A DNA stretch of 64,000 nt from Methanobacterium veterum (GCF_000745485.1 NZ_JQJK01000014.1:124001-188000), one strand, 5' to 3'. Numbered from the stretch's first letter, positions 18,949-28,630 are shown. Made by a program: numbers and translations. The notes: generated from the sequence alone by a model not told the origin.

Positions 18949-19488
18949 TTATTCCCGGAATAAACTGTAAGGGAATGTTTCCTTTATCTGGATTAAGATT
19001 TCATCTTTATAGATTATGTTGTAAACCCTTGTAAGCATGGTTGAATCTGTATGGAATATTGATCTAAGCTCTTCATCTGGTTCTTCAGAGCCTATATGGG
19101 TTACTTCCCTTCTTGATTCAATGTTATATTTCCTGAGTATGCGCCCAATAGGAATATCTGCCTTTAGAAGGTCTTCTTTGAAGTTGTTGGTAAGTTTATC
19201 AACTGGAGTCAGTGATATAGCATGTATGAGTGGCTCTTCCGGCTTGTGGCTCATAACTACTGTTCTGTAATTGATGGTGTCCCCTTTGTTGATGCCTAGA
19301 TCTTGGGCTTGAGCATCATCAGCTTCCCTGAATTCCTGAACAAGTGTTTCAACATTTATATGTCCTTTTAATACGTCCAGTATTGTTGTAACTGATCCAT
19401 CAGTTGCAAGGAGTATTTTTTGAGCGCTTGAAAGGTTTCCTATGTCATTTTCCACTTCTTTTATTCGGTCCATTACATTCATGTTCAT
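18949..19488 (-). CDS. Chorismate lyase-like protein (DUF98)
   Basis: 179 residues with the UTRA/chorismate lyase-like fold: KILLATDGSVTTILDVL at the N-terminus, YRTVVM, PIGRILRKYNIESRRE (a conserved Arg-rich strand) and a final TRVYNIIYKDEILIQIKETFP. Archaeal DUF98 proteins are thought to make 4-hydroxybenzoate from chorismate for methanopterin synthesis; that link is from memory of the family. It lies 200 bases downstream of hacA on the same strand. Confidence 0.75.
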   Translation of the reverse strand: MNMNVMDRIKEVENDIGNLSSAQKILLATDGSVTTILDVLKGHINVETLVQEFREADDAQAQDLGINKGDTINYRTVVMSHKPEEPLIHAISLTPVDKLTNNFKEDLLKADIPIGRILRKYNIESRREVTHIGSEEPDEELRSIFHTDSTMLTRVYNIIYKDEILIQIKETFPYSLFRE

Positions 19489-19690
19489 ATTTTTCCCTTG
19501 AGTGTTTTTTTAGTATTTAATGAACTTGAGGGGTTTCAAAGGTTCGTTATGGTTATTATTTAATCTTGTTCCTGACAGATTTTATGAATTTTTTCAACCT
19601 AAAATCTATATTCTTCCTAAAAAATGTTGATTGAAGGTGTAACCTGAATTTGCAACGGTTGTTAATAGTACATGCCATGTCCGACAGTGT

Positions 19691-20938
19691 TTATAAATCT
19701 TGAGGATTTGATATTTCTCCTAAAACTGCGGAATAGGCTACAACTGCTGGATTTGCAAGGTACAGGTACGATTCGGGGTCTCCCATTCTACCCATAAAAT
19801 TCCTGTTTGTGGTGGAAACACATACTTCATCAGAACCTATAACTCCCATGTGGGCGCCTAAGCATGGTCCGCATCCAGGGTTGCATACTATGGCCCCTGC
19901 ATCTATAAATGTTTCAATAAGCCCTTCTTTTAAGGCCTGTTTATATATATTGGCGGAGGCAGGTATTACAAGCAGCCTTACATCTCCATGTACTTTTCTG
20001 CCATTTAGAACTTCTGCTGCTTCCCTCAGATCTTCAAGCCGTCCGTTGGTACATGACCCAATGAGCGCCTGGTCTATAGATACACCTTTTACATTGGAAA
20101 TACCTTTAACATTATCCACGTCGTGAGGACATGAAATTTGAGGTTCAAGGTCATCTACATCAAAAGAGTATTCTTTTTCGTAGACGGCATCTTTATCTGA
20201 CCGGACAACTTCAAAATCAGTGACCCCTATATTTTTCAGGTATTCAAGGGTCTTTTTATTTGGTTCCATGATTCCGTTTTTGGCCCCCATTTCGATTGCC
20301 ATGTTGCAGATTGTCATTCTTCCTGCAGGGTGCATTGAATCAATTGTTTCCCCGTGGAATTCCAGTGATTTGTAGGTCGCGCCAGATGACCCGATTTCAT
20401 TAGCCACGTTGAGCACAACATCTTTTGCAGATACAAATTTCCCTAATGCACCGTTAACAGTCACTTTAAACGCTTCAGGTACCATAAACCAGGTTTTACC
20501 AGTTGCATATACCATTGCAAGGTCTGTTGCACCCATACCTGTTGCGAAAGCTCCAAAAGCTCCATAAGTACATGTATGTGAATCTGCACCGACTATGACT
20601 TTACCTGGCTTGACATAACCTCGTTCAGGCAGTACCTGGTGGCATATGCCTTCTCCGTGGGTGTATAAGTTTGTTATTCCCTGTTCCTTTGCAAATTTCT
20701 TTGCTACCTTTTGAAATTCGGCAGAGCCGATGTTGTTTGCAGGAATATTGTGATCAAAAACAATGACAATCTTTTCAGGGTCCCAAACCTTTTGGGCAAC
20801 ATTGTGAAATGTTTTTATGGTGGGCGGCGATGTTCCGTCGTGTGACATTGCTAAATCGATGTCAGCTTCGATAATTTCTCCGGGATGTACTTCTTTTTTC
20901 CCTGATGCTCGTGAAAGTATTTTTTCTGTGATATTCAT
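19691..20938 (-). CDS. hacA: Homoaconitase / isopropylmalate isomerase-type large subunit
   Basis: 415 residues, aconitase family. [4Fe-4S] ligands are in GSCTNG and NPGCGPCLG; VGADSHTCTYGAFGAFATG and VFDHNIPANNIGSAEF are also family marks. In methanogens one paralog (HacA/AksD) isomerises homocitrate homologs toward 2-oxosuberate for coenzyme B, another (LeuC) serves leucine. The placement 48 bases after the homocitrate synthase gene favours the coenzyme B role. The small subunit is not in this window. Confidence 0.88.
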   Translation of the reverse strand: MNITEKILSRASGKKEVHPGEIIEADIDLAMSHDGTSPPTIKTFHNVAQKVWDPEKIVIVFDHNIPANNIGSAEFQKVAKKFAKEQGITNLYTHGEGICHQVLPERGYVKPGKVIVGADSHTCTYGAFGAFATGMGATDLAMVYATGKTWFMVPEAFKVTVNGALGKFVSAKDVVLNVANEIGSSGATYKSLEFHGETIDSMHPAGRMTICNMAIEMGAKNGIMEPNKKTLEYLKNIGVTDFEVVRSDKDAVYEKEYSFDVDDLEPQISCPHDVDNVKGISNVKGVSIDQALIGSCTNGRLEDLREAAEVLNGRKVHGDVRLLVIPASANIYKQALKEGLIETFIDAGAIVCNPGCGPCLGAHMGVIGSDEVCVSTTNRNFMGRMGDPESYLYLANPAVVAYSAVLGEISNPQDL

Positions 20939-20986
20939 AAGATCAAACCTGGGATATAAATGTTTAAAGGTGTTTAAAATAGTAAA

Positions 20987-22174
20987 TTACAGGTCTGCCA
21001 TACTGCGTACAGACCGGACTATCTCATTGAAAAGTTCGTCATTTATGTATTTGCCTTTTTCTCTACTTTTTTTAACCTGGTCAACGATTTTACATAGTTC
21101 GTCATTGGTTACTTCGATTCCACATGCGTCAAGCTTCGCTTTAACTGCCCTACAGCCTGAATGTTTTCCAAGGACTATTTTTCTGTGGTGACCAATTAGT
21201 TCTGGTAAAAAGGGCTCATATGTAAGTGGTTCTTCGATAACTGCATCTACATGAATTCCTGACTCATGTCTGAACACGTTTCTTCCTACTATTGCTTTGT
21301 TATCAGGTACTGAAACACCTGTAAGTTTTTCAACCAGTCTTGAAAGTTCATAGAAATGTTTAATATTGAATCCTAAATCAAGGCCGTAAATAATTCTTAA
21401 ACTCATTACCAGCTCTTCAAGTGATGTGTTTCCTGCCCTCTCACCTATTCCATTTACAGTAGTTGATGCAGCATTTGCACCACCAAGGAACCCTGAAATG
21501 GTGTTTGCAACGGCAAGTCCGAAGTCATTGTGGCAGTGCATTGCTATTCCGGTCTTGATATCTTTTCTTATTTCTTTTACGAGATATTCTGCACCTTGAG
21601 GGCTTAATGCACCTACTGTATCAGCTATGTGTATTCTATCAACACCATATTCTTCGGCTCTTTTGTAGGTATCTTTTAAAACGTTTAAATCAGTTCTGGT
21701 GGCATCTTCGGCTGAAAATGCTACAAAAACGCCGTGGTCCTTTGCATATTCAACAGCCCCCATACACATATTTAAGACCTCTTCTCTGGTCATGTTAAAT
21801 TTGTGTTTTAAATGTAGGTCTGAAGTTGCCATGAATGTGATTATACCGTCAACGTCGCAGTCCAGTGCCACATCAATATCTTCTTTTTTGGTCCTTGATA
21901 AACAGATTATCTGTGCATCTAAATCTTCATCTACGATTCCTTTAACAGCACGTTGTTCTTCTTCGGAAACTATTGGAAATCCAGCTTCTATTTGATGTAT
22001 TCCAAGTTCATCAAGTTTTCTTGCAATTTGTAACTTTTCAGAAGGTCTTAAACATACTCCGGGGGTTTGTTCCCCATCTCTCATTGTCGTATCATATATT
22101 GTGATATCTTTTGGAAATTTCAAATCTACCGAGTCGTTATAAGGACTGACAAAATATTTCAAAACGTTCCCCAC
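20987..22174 (-). CDS. aksA: Homocitrate synthase family protein
   Basis: 395 residues of the DRE-TIM metallolyase family: DTTMRDGEQTPGV carries the metal and catalytic residues, HIADTVGALSP and MHCHNDFGLAVAN the metal-binding His-x-His, and GERAGNTSLEEL follows. It condenses 2-oxoglutarate and longer 2-oxoacids with acetyl-CoA to start the chain elongation that gives 2-oxosuberate for coenzyme B. It has no C-terminal LeuA allosteric domain, which separates it from isopropylmalate synthase. First gene of the pair with hacA. Confidence 0.9.
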   Translation of the reverse strand: MGNVLKYFVSPYNDSVDLKFPKDITIYDTTMRDGEQTPGVCLRPSEKLQIARKLDELGIHQIEAGFPIVSEEEQRAVKGIVDEDLDAQIICLSRTKKEDIDVALDCDVDGIITFMATSDLHLKHKFNMTREEVLNMCMGAVEYAKDHGVFVAFSAEDATRTDLNVLKDTYKRAEEYGVDRIHIADTVGALSPQGAEYLVKEIRKDIKTGIAMHCHNDFGLAVANTISGFLGGANAASTTVNGIGERAGNTSLEELVMSLRIIYGLDLGFNIKHFYELSRLVEKLTGVSVPDNKAIVGRNVFRHESGIHVDAVIEEPLTYEPFLPELIGHHRKIVLGKHSGCRAVKAKLDACGIEVTNDELCKIVDQVKKSREKGKYINDELFNEIVRSVRSMADL

Positions 22175-22646
22175 CTTAGTTTATTTTCCGTTTATGCGCT
22201 TTGTATTAGTTATAATACCTTAAATGCAATGCATACCTTAAATCGTGCTTTATTTTAATATCTGTATGGTTTAACGATTTTTTACATTACTATTCAAGTT
22301 ATGAAACTATATTGATATCTAAATTGATCTAAGTAGAATAATAATTGTATATTAAGTTTAGTTTTTTTATCAATTTTACCTTTTTAAGCTATGTACTTTT
22401 TGTTTTTAATTTATATAAAATATAGTATTTGCATTTTTTGTGATTATTTATCTATTTTTAATGTATTATTATCCAAATGGCAACCTTAAATGAAATTAAA
22501 TTGACAAAAAAAGAATAAATTTTGGAAATTACGTGTAATTATTCAGTTTAATATTTATCTTGGTGTTGATATTTTGGGATTTAAATTAATTTTAAGATGT
22601 ATGCAGTTAATGCAAAATAAATCTATAAAAACAATTTTAGGAGTTT
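22175..22646. other. AT-rich intergenic region
   Basis: 470 bases holding the aksA promoter at its left end. A short direct repeat, ATACCTTAAAT, occurs twice near 22215 and 22235. No coding frame or clear RNA is seen. Confidence 0.4.
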
Positions 22647-23198
22647 TCAATCTTTATAAACTCCCATAAGTTCCAAATATGATCTTCTCTCAAACCCGTC
22701 TTCAATTCCGAGTTTTTTATATATTTGAAATATTTTATCAATTGCTTCTTTAAAATCTTCCCCTTCAACCATTCCTTTTTCTATTTCAACAAATTTTCCA
22801 ACTTTGTGAACTTTATCAAGTGATATGGTGAACTCCTGAAAGGAATAGGTGGTTCTTTCTTTTTCTACATCTGCAGCAGGTTTAAATCCAAGATTTTCTA
22901 AGATTAAACCAGCATTTTTGGAGTCTTCTACGTTAACTTCTATTTCTTTACGTGTTTTACTTACATCATCCAGTTTAGGGCCTTTGTATGTAAGGATTAT
23001 CTCAGATTTTTCGTTATTTATAGTAGTATTCCTTATTCGCAGTGCTTCATCACTTTTTTCAAAATCCCTGTACTCAGGGTTGTTAAAATAGGTATCTTTC
23101 TGGTGTTCTACCATTACTTTTTCAGCACCAATTTCTTTTAACTTTTCCAGAATGCTGTTAAAATCGTTAACATGAGCTTTAGCTTCAACTTCTATCAT
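22647..23198 (-). CDS. cyaB: CYTH-domain protein, class IV adenylate cyclase type
   Basis: 183 residues. It begins MIEVEAKAH with the E-x-E-x-K metal and triphosphate motif of the CYTH superfamily; further basic and acidic strands follow (RIRNTTINNEKSEIILTYKG, TRKEIEVNV, TISLDKVHKVGKFVEIEKG). The length and pattern match the CyaB class. Family members make cAMP or hydrolyse thiamine triphosphate or inorganic tripolyphosphate; the archaeal substrate is not settled. Confidence 0.9.
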   Translation of the reverse strand: MIEVEAKAHVNDFNSILEKLKEIGAEKVMVEHQKDTYFNNPEYRDFEKSDEALRIRNTTINNEKSEIILTYKGPKLDDVSKTRKEIEVNVEDSKNAGLILENLGFKPAADVEKERTTYSFQEFTISLDKVHKVGKFVEIEKGMVEGEDFKEAIDKIFQIYKKLGIEDGFERRSYLELMGVYKD

Positions 23199-23311
23199 TA
23201 AACCACCATCAATATAATTTTTAATTTACTCTCTAAATTTATAACACCTGATTAATATGGGCTTTATTCTATTATTTTATATGATGTGTCTTATTCTTAT
23301 TATATGTCCAC

Positions 23312-25102
23312 TTAAAGTGGACAGCTTGAGGAAGGGCATCCTCCGGAATATTCTGAATCAACATTTAGATACTTCTTGTTGTTACCTTGGTATGAATTTA
23401 AATATAAAACCTGTTTTTTACTTCCATATCGATACACTGTAATTCCCTTGCACTTAAGTTTGTAGGCCATTAACATAATTTCTTTTACGTCTTCTGGAGA
23501 AGCATTATTCGGTAAATTCACGGTTTTTGAAACTGCATTATCCACGTGTTTTTGAAATGCTGCCTGCATTTTCACATGCCACTTGGGGCCTATTTCATGT
23601 GCGGTTTGGAATACTCTTTTAATACTTTCGCTAATTTCATCTATATTTTGTATGGACCCTTTTTTAGCAATTTCACTCATTAATTCCTTGCTGTAAAATC
23701 CCTCTTTCTTTGCGGTACTTTCAAAGAGTTTATTGACCTCCAGCAGCTTTTCTCCTTCCATTACGTCACGAATAAATGAAACAGCAAACAGCGGCTCGAT
23801 TCCGCTGGTTGTATCTGCAATTATGCTTATGGTGCCTGTAGGTGCAATAGTAGTCACTGTTGCATTTCTCATAGCTTGAAAACCTTTTTTATCATATATA
23901 CTCCCTTTAAAATTAGGAAAAGAACCTCTTAATTTCCCTAATTTGGCTGAAGCCTTTTTGGCATGGTATGTAATAAATTTCATTATTTCTTCAGCTGTAT
24001 CGAGTGCATCCTGTGAATCATAGGGAATTTCAAGCATTATAAGCATTTCTGCAAATCCCATAATTCCCAAACCAATTTTTCTATTTTTAAGGGTTTCAGT
24101 TTCTACTTTTGAAATTGGGAAATTATTTACATCAATTACATTATCTAAGAAGTGTACAGCAGTTTCAACTATATTTTTTAACTTATTAAAATCAATTTCG
24201 CCCGATTTAACCATTTTTGTCAGGTTTATGGAGCCTAAATTACATGATTCGTAATTTAGAAGCGGTTGCTCGGCGCAGGGGTTGCTAGCTTCTATTATAC
24301 CTGCATTAGGGATTGTATTTTTCCTGTTTATTTCATCAATAAATATAATTCCGGGATCTCCGCATTTCCATGCTGTATTTACTATGGTGTCAAACACTTT
24401 TCCCGCATTCAGCTTTTTAACATGTTTTCCATTTCTTGGATTTATAAGATCATATTCCTCACTATTTGCAGCGGCATTCATGAATTCATCATCAACAGCT
24501 GCAGAAATGTTAAAATTAGTTAGAACACCTTTATGTTCCTTTGATTTAATAAATTCAATTATATCTGGATGTCTGATATCCAGTATTCCCATATTTGCCC
24601 CTCTTCTCCTTCCGCCCTGTTTTATAACTTCTGTGGCGACATCAAATATTTTCATGAAGGATGTTGGTCCGGATGCAACTCCTTTTGTTGATTTTACAAC
24701 ATCACCTTTAGGCCTTATCTTAGAAAATGAAAATCCAACTCCACCCCCTGACTTGTGAATGAGTGCCATATTTTTTAATGCATTGAAGATGCCGTTTATA
24801 GAATCTTCTATGTATATGACAAAACATGCAGAAAGCTGGTTAATGGGTGTACCTGCATTCATCAAAGTTGGTGAATTTGGAAGAAACTCAAGCCGGGACA
24901 TGGCACGGTAAAATTCTTTTTCTGTTTTAGAAGTATCAGTATCATTATATAAATTATCTGCACTTGCTACTGCTTTTGAAACTCTTTTAAACATTTTTTC
25001 TGGAGTTTCAATAATATTTCCATCTTCATCTTTAATTAAATACCTTTTTTGAAGCACCTTAAGTGCATTAAATGAAATTTTTAAATCATTTTTTGATTTG
25101 AT
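23312..25102 (-). CDS. nrdJ: Adenosylcobalamin-dependent (class II) ribonucleotide reductase
   Basis: NrdJ makes deoxyribonucleotides with a B12 radical. Seen: NPCAEQPLLNYESCNLGS (active-site Cys and Glu), PTGTISIIADTTSGIEPLF, and a C-terminal redox tail GGCPSSSCPL. The first normal start is GTG 25057 (MLQKRYL), but the frame is open 15 codons further and encodes SFNALKVLQKRY, the usual opening of the family. A GGAGG at 25110-25114 sits seven bases before an in-frame ATC at 25102, right after a stop codon. I take 25102 as the likely start, which would be an AUC initiation. Confidence 0.93.
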   Translation of the reverse strand: MKSKNDLKISFNALKVLQKRYLIKDEDGNIIETPEKMFKRVSKAVASADNLYNDTDTSKTEKEFYRAMSRLEFLPNSPTLMNAGTPINQLSACFVIYIEDSINGIFNALKNMALIHKSGGGVGFSFSKIRPKGDVVKSTKGVASGPTSFMKIFDVATEVIKQGGRRRGANMGILDIRHPDIIEFIKSKEHKGVLTNFNISAAVDDEFMNAAANSEEYDLINPRNGKHVKKLNAGKVFDTIVNTAWKCGDPGIIFIDEINRKNTIPNAGIIEASNPCAEQPLLNYESCNLGSINLTKMVKSGEIDFNKLKNIVETAVHFLDNVIDVNNFPISKVETETLKNRKIGLGIMGFAEMLIMLEIPYDSQDALDTAEEIMKFITYHAKKASAKLGKLRGSFPNFKGSIYDKKGFQAMRNATVTTIAPTGTISIIADTTSGIEPLFAVSFIRDVMEGEKLLEVNKLFESTAKKEGFYSKELMSEIAKKGSIQNIDEISESIKRVFQTAHEIGPKWHVKMQAAFQKHVDNAVSKTVNLPNNASPEDVKEIMLMAYKLKCKGITVYRYGSKKQVLYLNSYQGNNKKYLNVDSEYSGGCPSSSCPL

Positions 25103-25307
25103 TTAAGTGCCTCCTTTAGGTGATTGCATACAATAGTAATATATTGATTTTCAATAATATCGTCTTTTCTATAACCAATTGAAATTTTGGTTAAGTGTAA
25201 AAATAAGTTGTAGGGGACAATGCTTGGACTAATAAAACTAGAATTGGGTGAATTAAGAATTAACTCAAATTGAAGGTTTAATAAAAATAAATTAATTTTC
25301 TAATTAT

Positions 25308-25718
25308 TTACCCATGGGAATGTTCTCTGGAATAATTTTTAAGATAATTTTTTATACTTTTAATCTGTCTCAGGTATTCATCCACAGTATATTCAATAGA
25401 TTCGTAGGGCGCGATTTTCAAGTCGCGTTCGTCTATTAATTTTCTTTTGTCATTGATTTTGTCTTTCATGGGGCGTTGTTTACTGTAAATGCCCATTACT
25501 TTTGAAGAATCTTTTATACCTTTTATTTTTTCTATATAATCTACTCTAATGGCTCTTACATCTATACGGATGTTGTGTCTTATCCGTTCTAAAATTTTTT
25601 CTATTTCTTCAAGTGCATCTAAAAGAATCAATGCTTCTTCTATATTTCTGGGAGATACAACCATGCCTTCAATTCCGAGATCTTGAATTTGTTGTTGGTA
25701 CACTTTTGGGCTTATCAT
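25308..25718 (-). CDS. Hypothetical coiled-coil protein
   Basis: 136 residues, mostly helical and charged, with LILLDALEEIEKILERIRHNIRI as a likely coiled coil, and a His-containing end (SREHSHG). The first 25 residues (SPKVYQQQIQDLGIEGMVV) are less charged. No family is recognised. It lies upstream of nrdJ on the same strand, 205 bases away, and is divergent from tbp. Confidence 0.6.
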   Translation of the reverse strand: MISPKVYQQQIQDLGIEGMVVSPRNIEEALILLDALEEIEKILERIRHNIRIDVRAIRVDYIEKIKGIKDSSKVMGIYSKQRPMKDKINDKRKLIDERDLKIAPYESIEYTVDEYLRQIKSIKNYLKNYSREHSHG

Positions 25719-26052
25719 GGTCTTGCCTATAGATATATTTTAATGGGATGTTAAGAAACATATATAAATAGATTTATCTATTATAAATATAGTTAATAAA
25801 TCTAGTGTAATATTTGGAAGTATCAGTATCAATATCTTATTGAACTATGACGCATTAAATTTAAAAACAAGTGTGATCAATTTTAAAGTAAACTGCATTT
25901 TTAGATGATATTTATTTCAAATTAAATCAGTATTGTACTTTTATCTCGATGATTTCTAGATAATTATTACCTAAGATACAAAGACAAATTTTAATGTAGA
26001 TTTATAAAAAATATAAATCAATGATAATGAATTAAAACCTGGAGGAATGTGC
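25719..26052. other. Intergenic region with tbp promoter
   Basis: 330 AT-rich bases between two divergent genes; the tbp promoter and ribosome site (GGAGG, 26041-26045) are at the right end. Nothing else stands out. Confidence 0.4.
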
Positions 26053-26598
26053 TTGACAGATGTACCAATTAAAGTTGAAAATATTGTAGCTTCTGCAACT
26101 CTTGGAAAATCAATTGAACTGCCTAAGGTAGCTCCGGCGCTAGAAGGTGTCGAATATAACCTGGAACAGTTCCCAGGACTTGTTTACAAGCTTAAAGAGC
26201 CTAAAACAGCAGCTCTTATATTTGGATCAGGAAAATTAGTATGTACTGGCGCGAAATCTATAGATGATTCAGTAAAAGCTATACATATTACTGTAGACAA
26301 AATGAGGAAACTTGATTCAGAAATACCAGAAGAATTTAATATTAAAGTACAGAACATAGTTGCTTCTGCAAATTTAGGAAAAACATTAAACCTTGAAGCA
26401 GTAGCATTAGATTTAGAAAATACAGAATACGAACCAGAACAATTTCCAGGTTTAGTTTACAGACTTGAAGACCCTAAAGTTGTATTATTATTGTTCGGTT
26501 CTGGAAAAGTAGTATGTACTGGTGCAAAAACCATAGACGATGCTCAGCTCGGCGTTGAAAAAACGAAGGAAAGACTGGGTGAACTGGATTTAATTTAA
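26053..26598 (+). CDS. tbp: TATA-box-binding protein
   Basis: 181 residues made of two direct repeats of about 90: VENIVASATLGKSIEL...LVYKLKEPKTAALIFGSGKLVCTGAK and VQNIVASANLGKTLNL...LVYRLEDPKVVLLLFGSGKVVCTGAK. This is the saddle-shaped general transcription factor that binds TATA boxes. The start is TTG 26053: GGAGG ends at 26045, seven bases before it and only one base from the in-frame ATG at 26047. Confidence 0.97.
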   Translation: MTDVPIKVENIVASATLGKSIELPKVAPALEGVEYNLEQFPGLVYKLKEPKTAALIFGSGKLVCTGAKSIDDSVKAIHITVDKMRKLDSEIPEEFNIKVQNIVASANLGKTLNLEAVALDLENTEYEPEQFPGLVYRLEDPKVVLLLFGSGKVVCTGAKTIDDAQLGVEKTKERLGELDLI

Positions 26599-26631
26599 AT
26601 CCTTAAAATTTGATTATATATCGGTGATCTT

Positions 26632-28128
26632 TTGATTAAACTAATAGCCTTTGATCTTGATAATGTCCTTATAGACAGTGAAGCCATAGACGAAATTGGC
26701 AAATTAATGGGAATTGAAGACAAAATATCAGAAATAACAAAAAAAGCCATGGAAGGAGAACTGGATTTCGAAACATCAATCAAAGAGAGAGTTGCTTTAC
26801 TTAAAGGCGCTTCAGTTGATGATATTAAAAAGGCAATCTATGACATTCCTCTAATGGAAGGAGCCAAAGAAACTATTGAAGTGCTTAAAGAAAGAGGATA
26901 CAAAATTGCAACTATAACCGGTAGTTTTGAAGTCATCGCAAACCGTATGAAAGAAGAATTGAATCTTGATTACGCAGTTTCGAACACTTTACATGAAGAA
27001 GACGGTGTCTTAACTGGTGAAGTAAGCGGACCTCTTGTAAATGGTTCTAAAGCAGACGTGTTAACTGATTTGATGAAAAAAGAAGATATATCTGCAGATG
27101 AATGCGCAGCGGTTGGCGATGGTGCAAATGATGTTTCCATGCTTGAAATGGTCAAGCTAGGAATAGCTTTTAATGCAAAACCTGTTTTAAGGGAAATTGC
27201 AGATGTTGTAATTGAGAAAAAAGATTTGAAAGAATTATTACCTCTATTTGAAGATAATATGGATAATAAAGATAAAGTGGAAGTTCCAGAAACTCCAGTT
27301 AAAGAAGAAAGCTTTGATAAATTACTTGCTGAAAAGAGAGAGTATGAAAAGAAATTAAATGGACTCACTAAAGAACGTGATGAGTTAAACAGTGAAGCCC
27401 GATCTCAAAGGCAGGTAAGGGATGATTTAAACGCAAGTATTAAAGAAAATCTCAACAAAGCAATTGAGTTTAGAGATAAACGTGATAAAACTAACGTAGA
27501 AGTTAAAAAATATAAAACTCTGAGAGACCAGACTAATGATAAACTCAAGAGCATGGAATGGGCGTCTGGAAAACGAGATATAGTAAACATTGAAAAGGAA
27601 ATTAAACGTCTTGATAAGACCATAGAAACAAAAGTTCTTGATATTAAGAAAGAGAACGAACTGGTTAAAAAGGTCACAGAACTGCAAAAGAAACTTCAAA
27701 CTATGCAGGAAGACGAGAAGATCCATAGTGAAGCAGTGGAACTTAAAGAACAGTCCGAAACATACCATGCTAAAGTTGTTGAACTTTCAGATGAGGCTCA
27801 GTCTACCCACGAACAGATGCTCGAATATTTCCAGAGAATAGACGGGATAAGGAAAAAAGCAGATGAAGCCCATAACACGTTTATTGAAACCAAAAATACC
27901 GCTTCCAAAAAACATGAGGAAGTAAGGGAAGTTCTAGGACACATTCGCAAGATAAATAAAAAACTTGATAAAGTCAGGTCTAAAAAGCGAAATAGAGAAA
28001 GTGAAGCTACCGCAAAAGAAAATATTAAAGAAAAAGCACATGCTGAAGAAATATATGAAAAGTTCAAAAGCGGTAAAAAGTTAAATAGAGATGAATTAAT
28101 GCTCTTGCAAAAGCATAATGTTATTTAA
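26632..28128 (+). CDS. serB: HAD phosphatase (SerB-like) fused to a COG1340-type coiled coil
   Basis: 498 residues from a TTG start with GGTGAT eight bases upstream. Residues 1-205 are a HAD phosphatase: FDLDNVLIDSE (nucleophile Asp), ITGSFE, AVGDGANDVSML, close to phosphoserine phosphatase. Residues 225-498 are a long charged coiled coil (KREYEKKLNGLTKERDEL and onward) like the archaeal COG1340 family. The fusion is unusual outside Methanobacteriales. The phosphatase probably makes serine; the role of the coiled coil is unknown. It lies 33 bases after tbp. Confidence 0.88.
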   Translation: MIKLIAFDLDNVLIDSEAIDEIGKLMGIEDKISEITKKAMEGELDFETSIKERVALLKGASVDDIKKAIYDIPLMEGAKETIEVLKERGYKIATITGSFEVIANRMKEELNLDYAVSNTLHEEDGVLTGEVSGPLVNGSKADVLTDLMKKEDISADECAAVGDGANDVSMLEMVKLGIAFNAKPVLREIADVVIEKKDLKELLPLFEDNMDNKDKVEVPETPVKEESFDKLLAEKREYEKKLNGLTKERDELNSEARSQRQVRDDLNASIKENLNKAIEFRDKRDKTNVEVKKYKTLRDQTNDKLKSMEWASGKRDIVNIEKEIKRLDKTIETKVLDIKKENELVKKVTELQKKLQTMQEDEKIHSEAVELKEQSETYHAKVVELSDEAQSTHEQMLEYFQRIDGIRKKADEAHNTFIETKNTASKKHEEVREVLGHIRKINKKLDKVRSKKRNRESEATAKENIKEKAHAEEIYEKFKSGKKLNRDELMLLQKHNVI

Positions 28129-28211
28129 CTAGCTTATTTTTTTTATTTTTAATTTATTTTACTTTTTAAAATTGAGTTAATTGCTGTATAATTAAATCAG
28201 TTATTTTTAAA

Positions 28212-28360
28212 GGTTAATATTCATTAATAAACTAAAATTAGTCATTTTTACTATTAGTGGGTTAATATTCATTAATGTAAACTAAAATTAGTTATTTTTA
28301 CTTATAAAAATGTGGGTTACTATTCATTTAATGCAAAATAAAATTAGTTATTAAAATAGA
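28212..28360 (+). repeat. Three imperfect ~50-bp tandem repeats after serB
   Basis: Copies begin at 28212, 28260 and 28315. Each reads GGTTA-TATTCATTAAT, a short spacer, then AACTAAAATTAGT-ATTTTTACT, with decay in the third. They lie in the gap between the convergent ends of serB and the gene at 28367. Confidence 0.75.
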
Positions 28361-28366
28361 ATAGTT

Positions 28367-28630
28367 TTAAAGGTCAATATTATCATCTAAGTCATCTTCT
28401 GGATAATCAGCCAGGTACTCTTTTGGTGATGGTTCAATATCAACCGTTCGCGGATTTCTCCCCATCTCAAGTATAAATTTATTAACACGTTCTATCATGT
28501 TTATATACTCTTTCTTGGAGATTTTATATCCTTTAACCATTACATGCTCTGGCATTTTTCCATGTGTCTTTTTATAATCCAGTATAAAACTGACCATTTC
28601 CCTGTACTGTTTGAGGTTAAGTCTTTCCAT
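28367..28630 (-). CDS. Small protein resembling a pseudomurein-binding repeat
   Basis: 87 residues. Residues 7-62 fit the pseudomurein-binding repeat pattern: YREMVSFILDYKKTHGKMPE, then VKGYKISKKEYINMIERVNK and NPRTVDI. Unlike the wall proteins that carry this repeat, it has no signal peptide or membrane helix. A GAGG precedes the ATG. It may be cytoplasmic with another use of the fold, or use an unusual export route. The acidic tail (YPEDDLDDNIDL) is odd for a wall protein. Confidence 0.65.
   Translation of the reverse strand: MERLNLKQYREMVSFILDYKKTHGKMPEHVMVKGYKISKKEYINMIERVNKFILEMGRNPRTVDIEPSPKEYLADYPEDDLDDNIDL

Noticed and set aside
27405..28067. Several minus-strand frames opposite the SerB coiled coil
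   Set aside because: Ser/Leu/Phe-rich shadows of a Lys/Glu-rich coiled coil.
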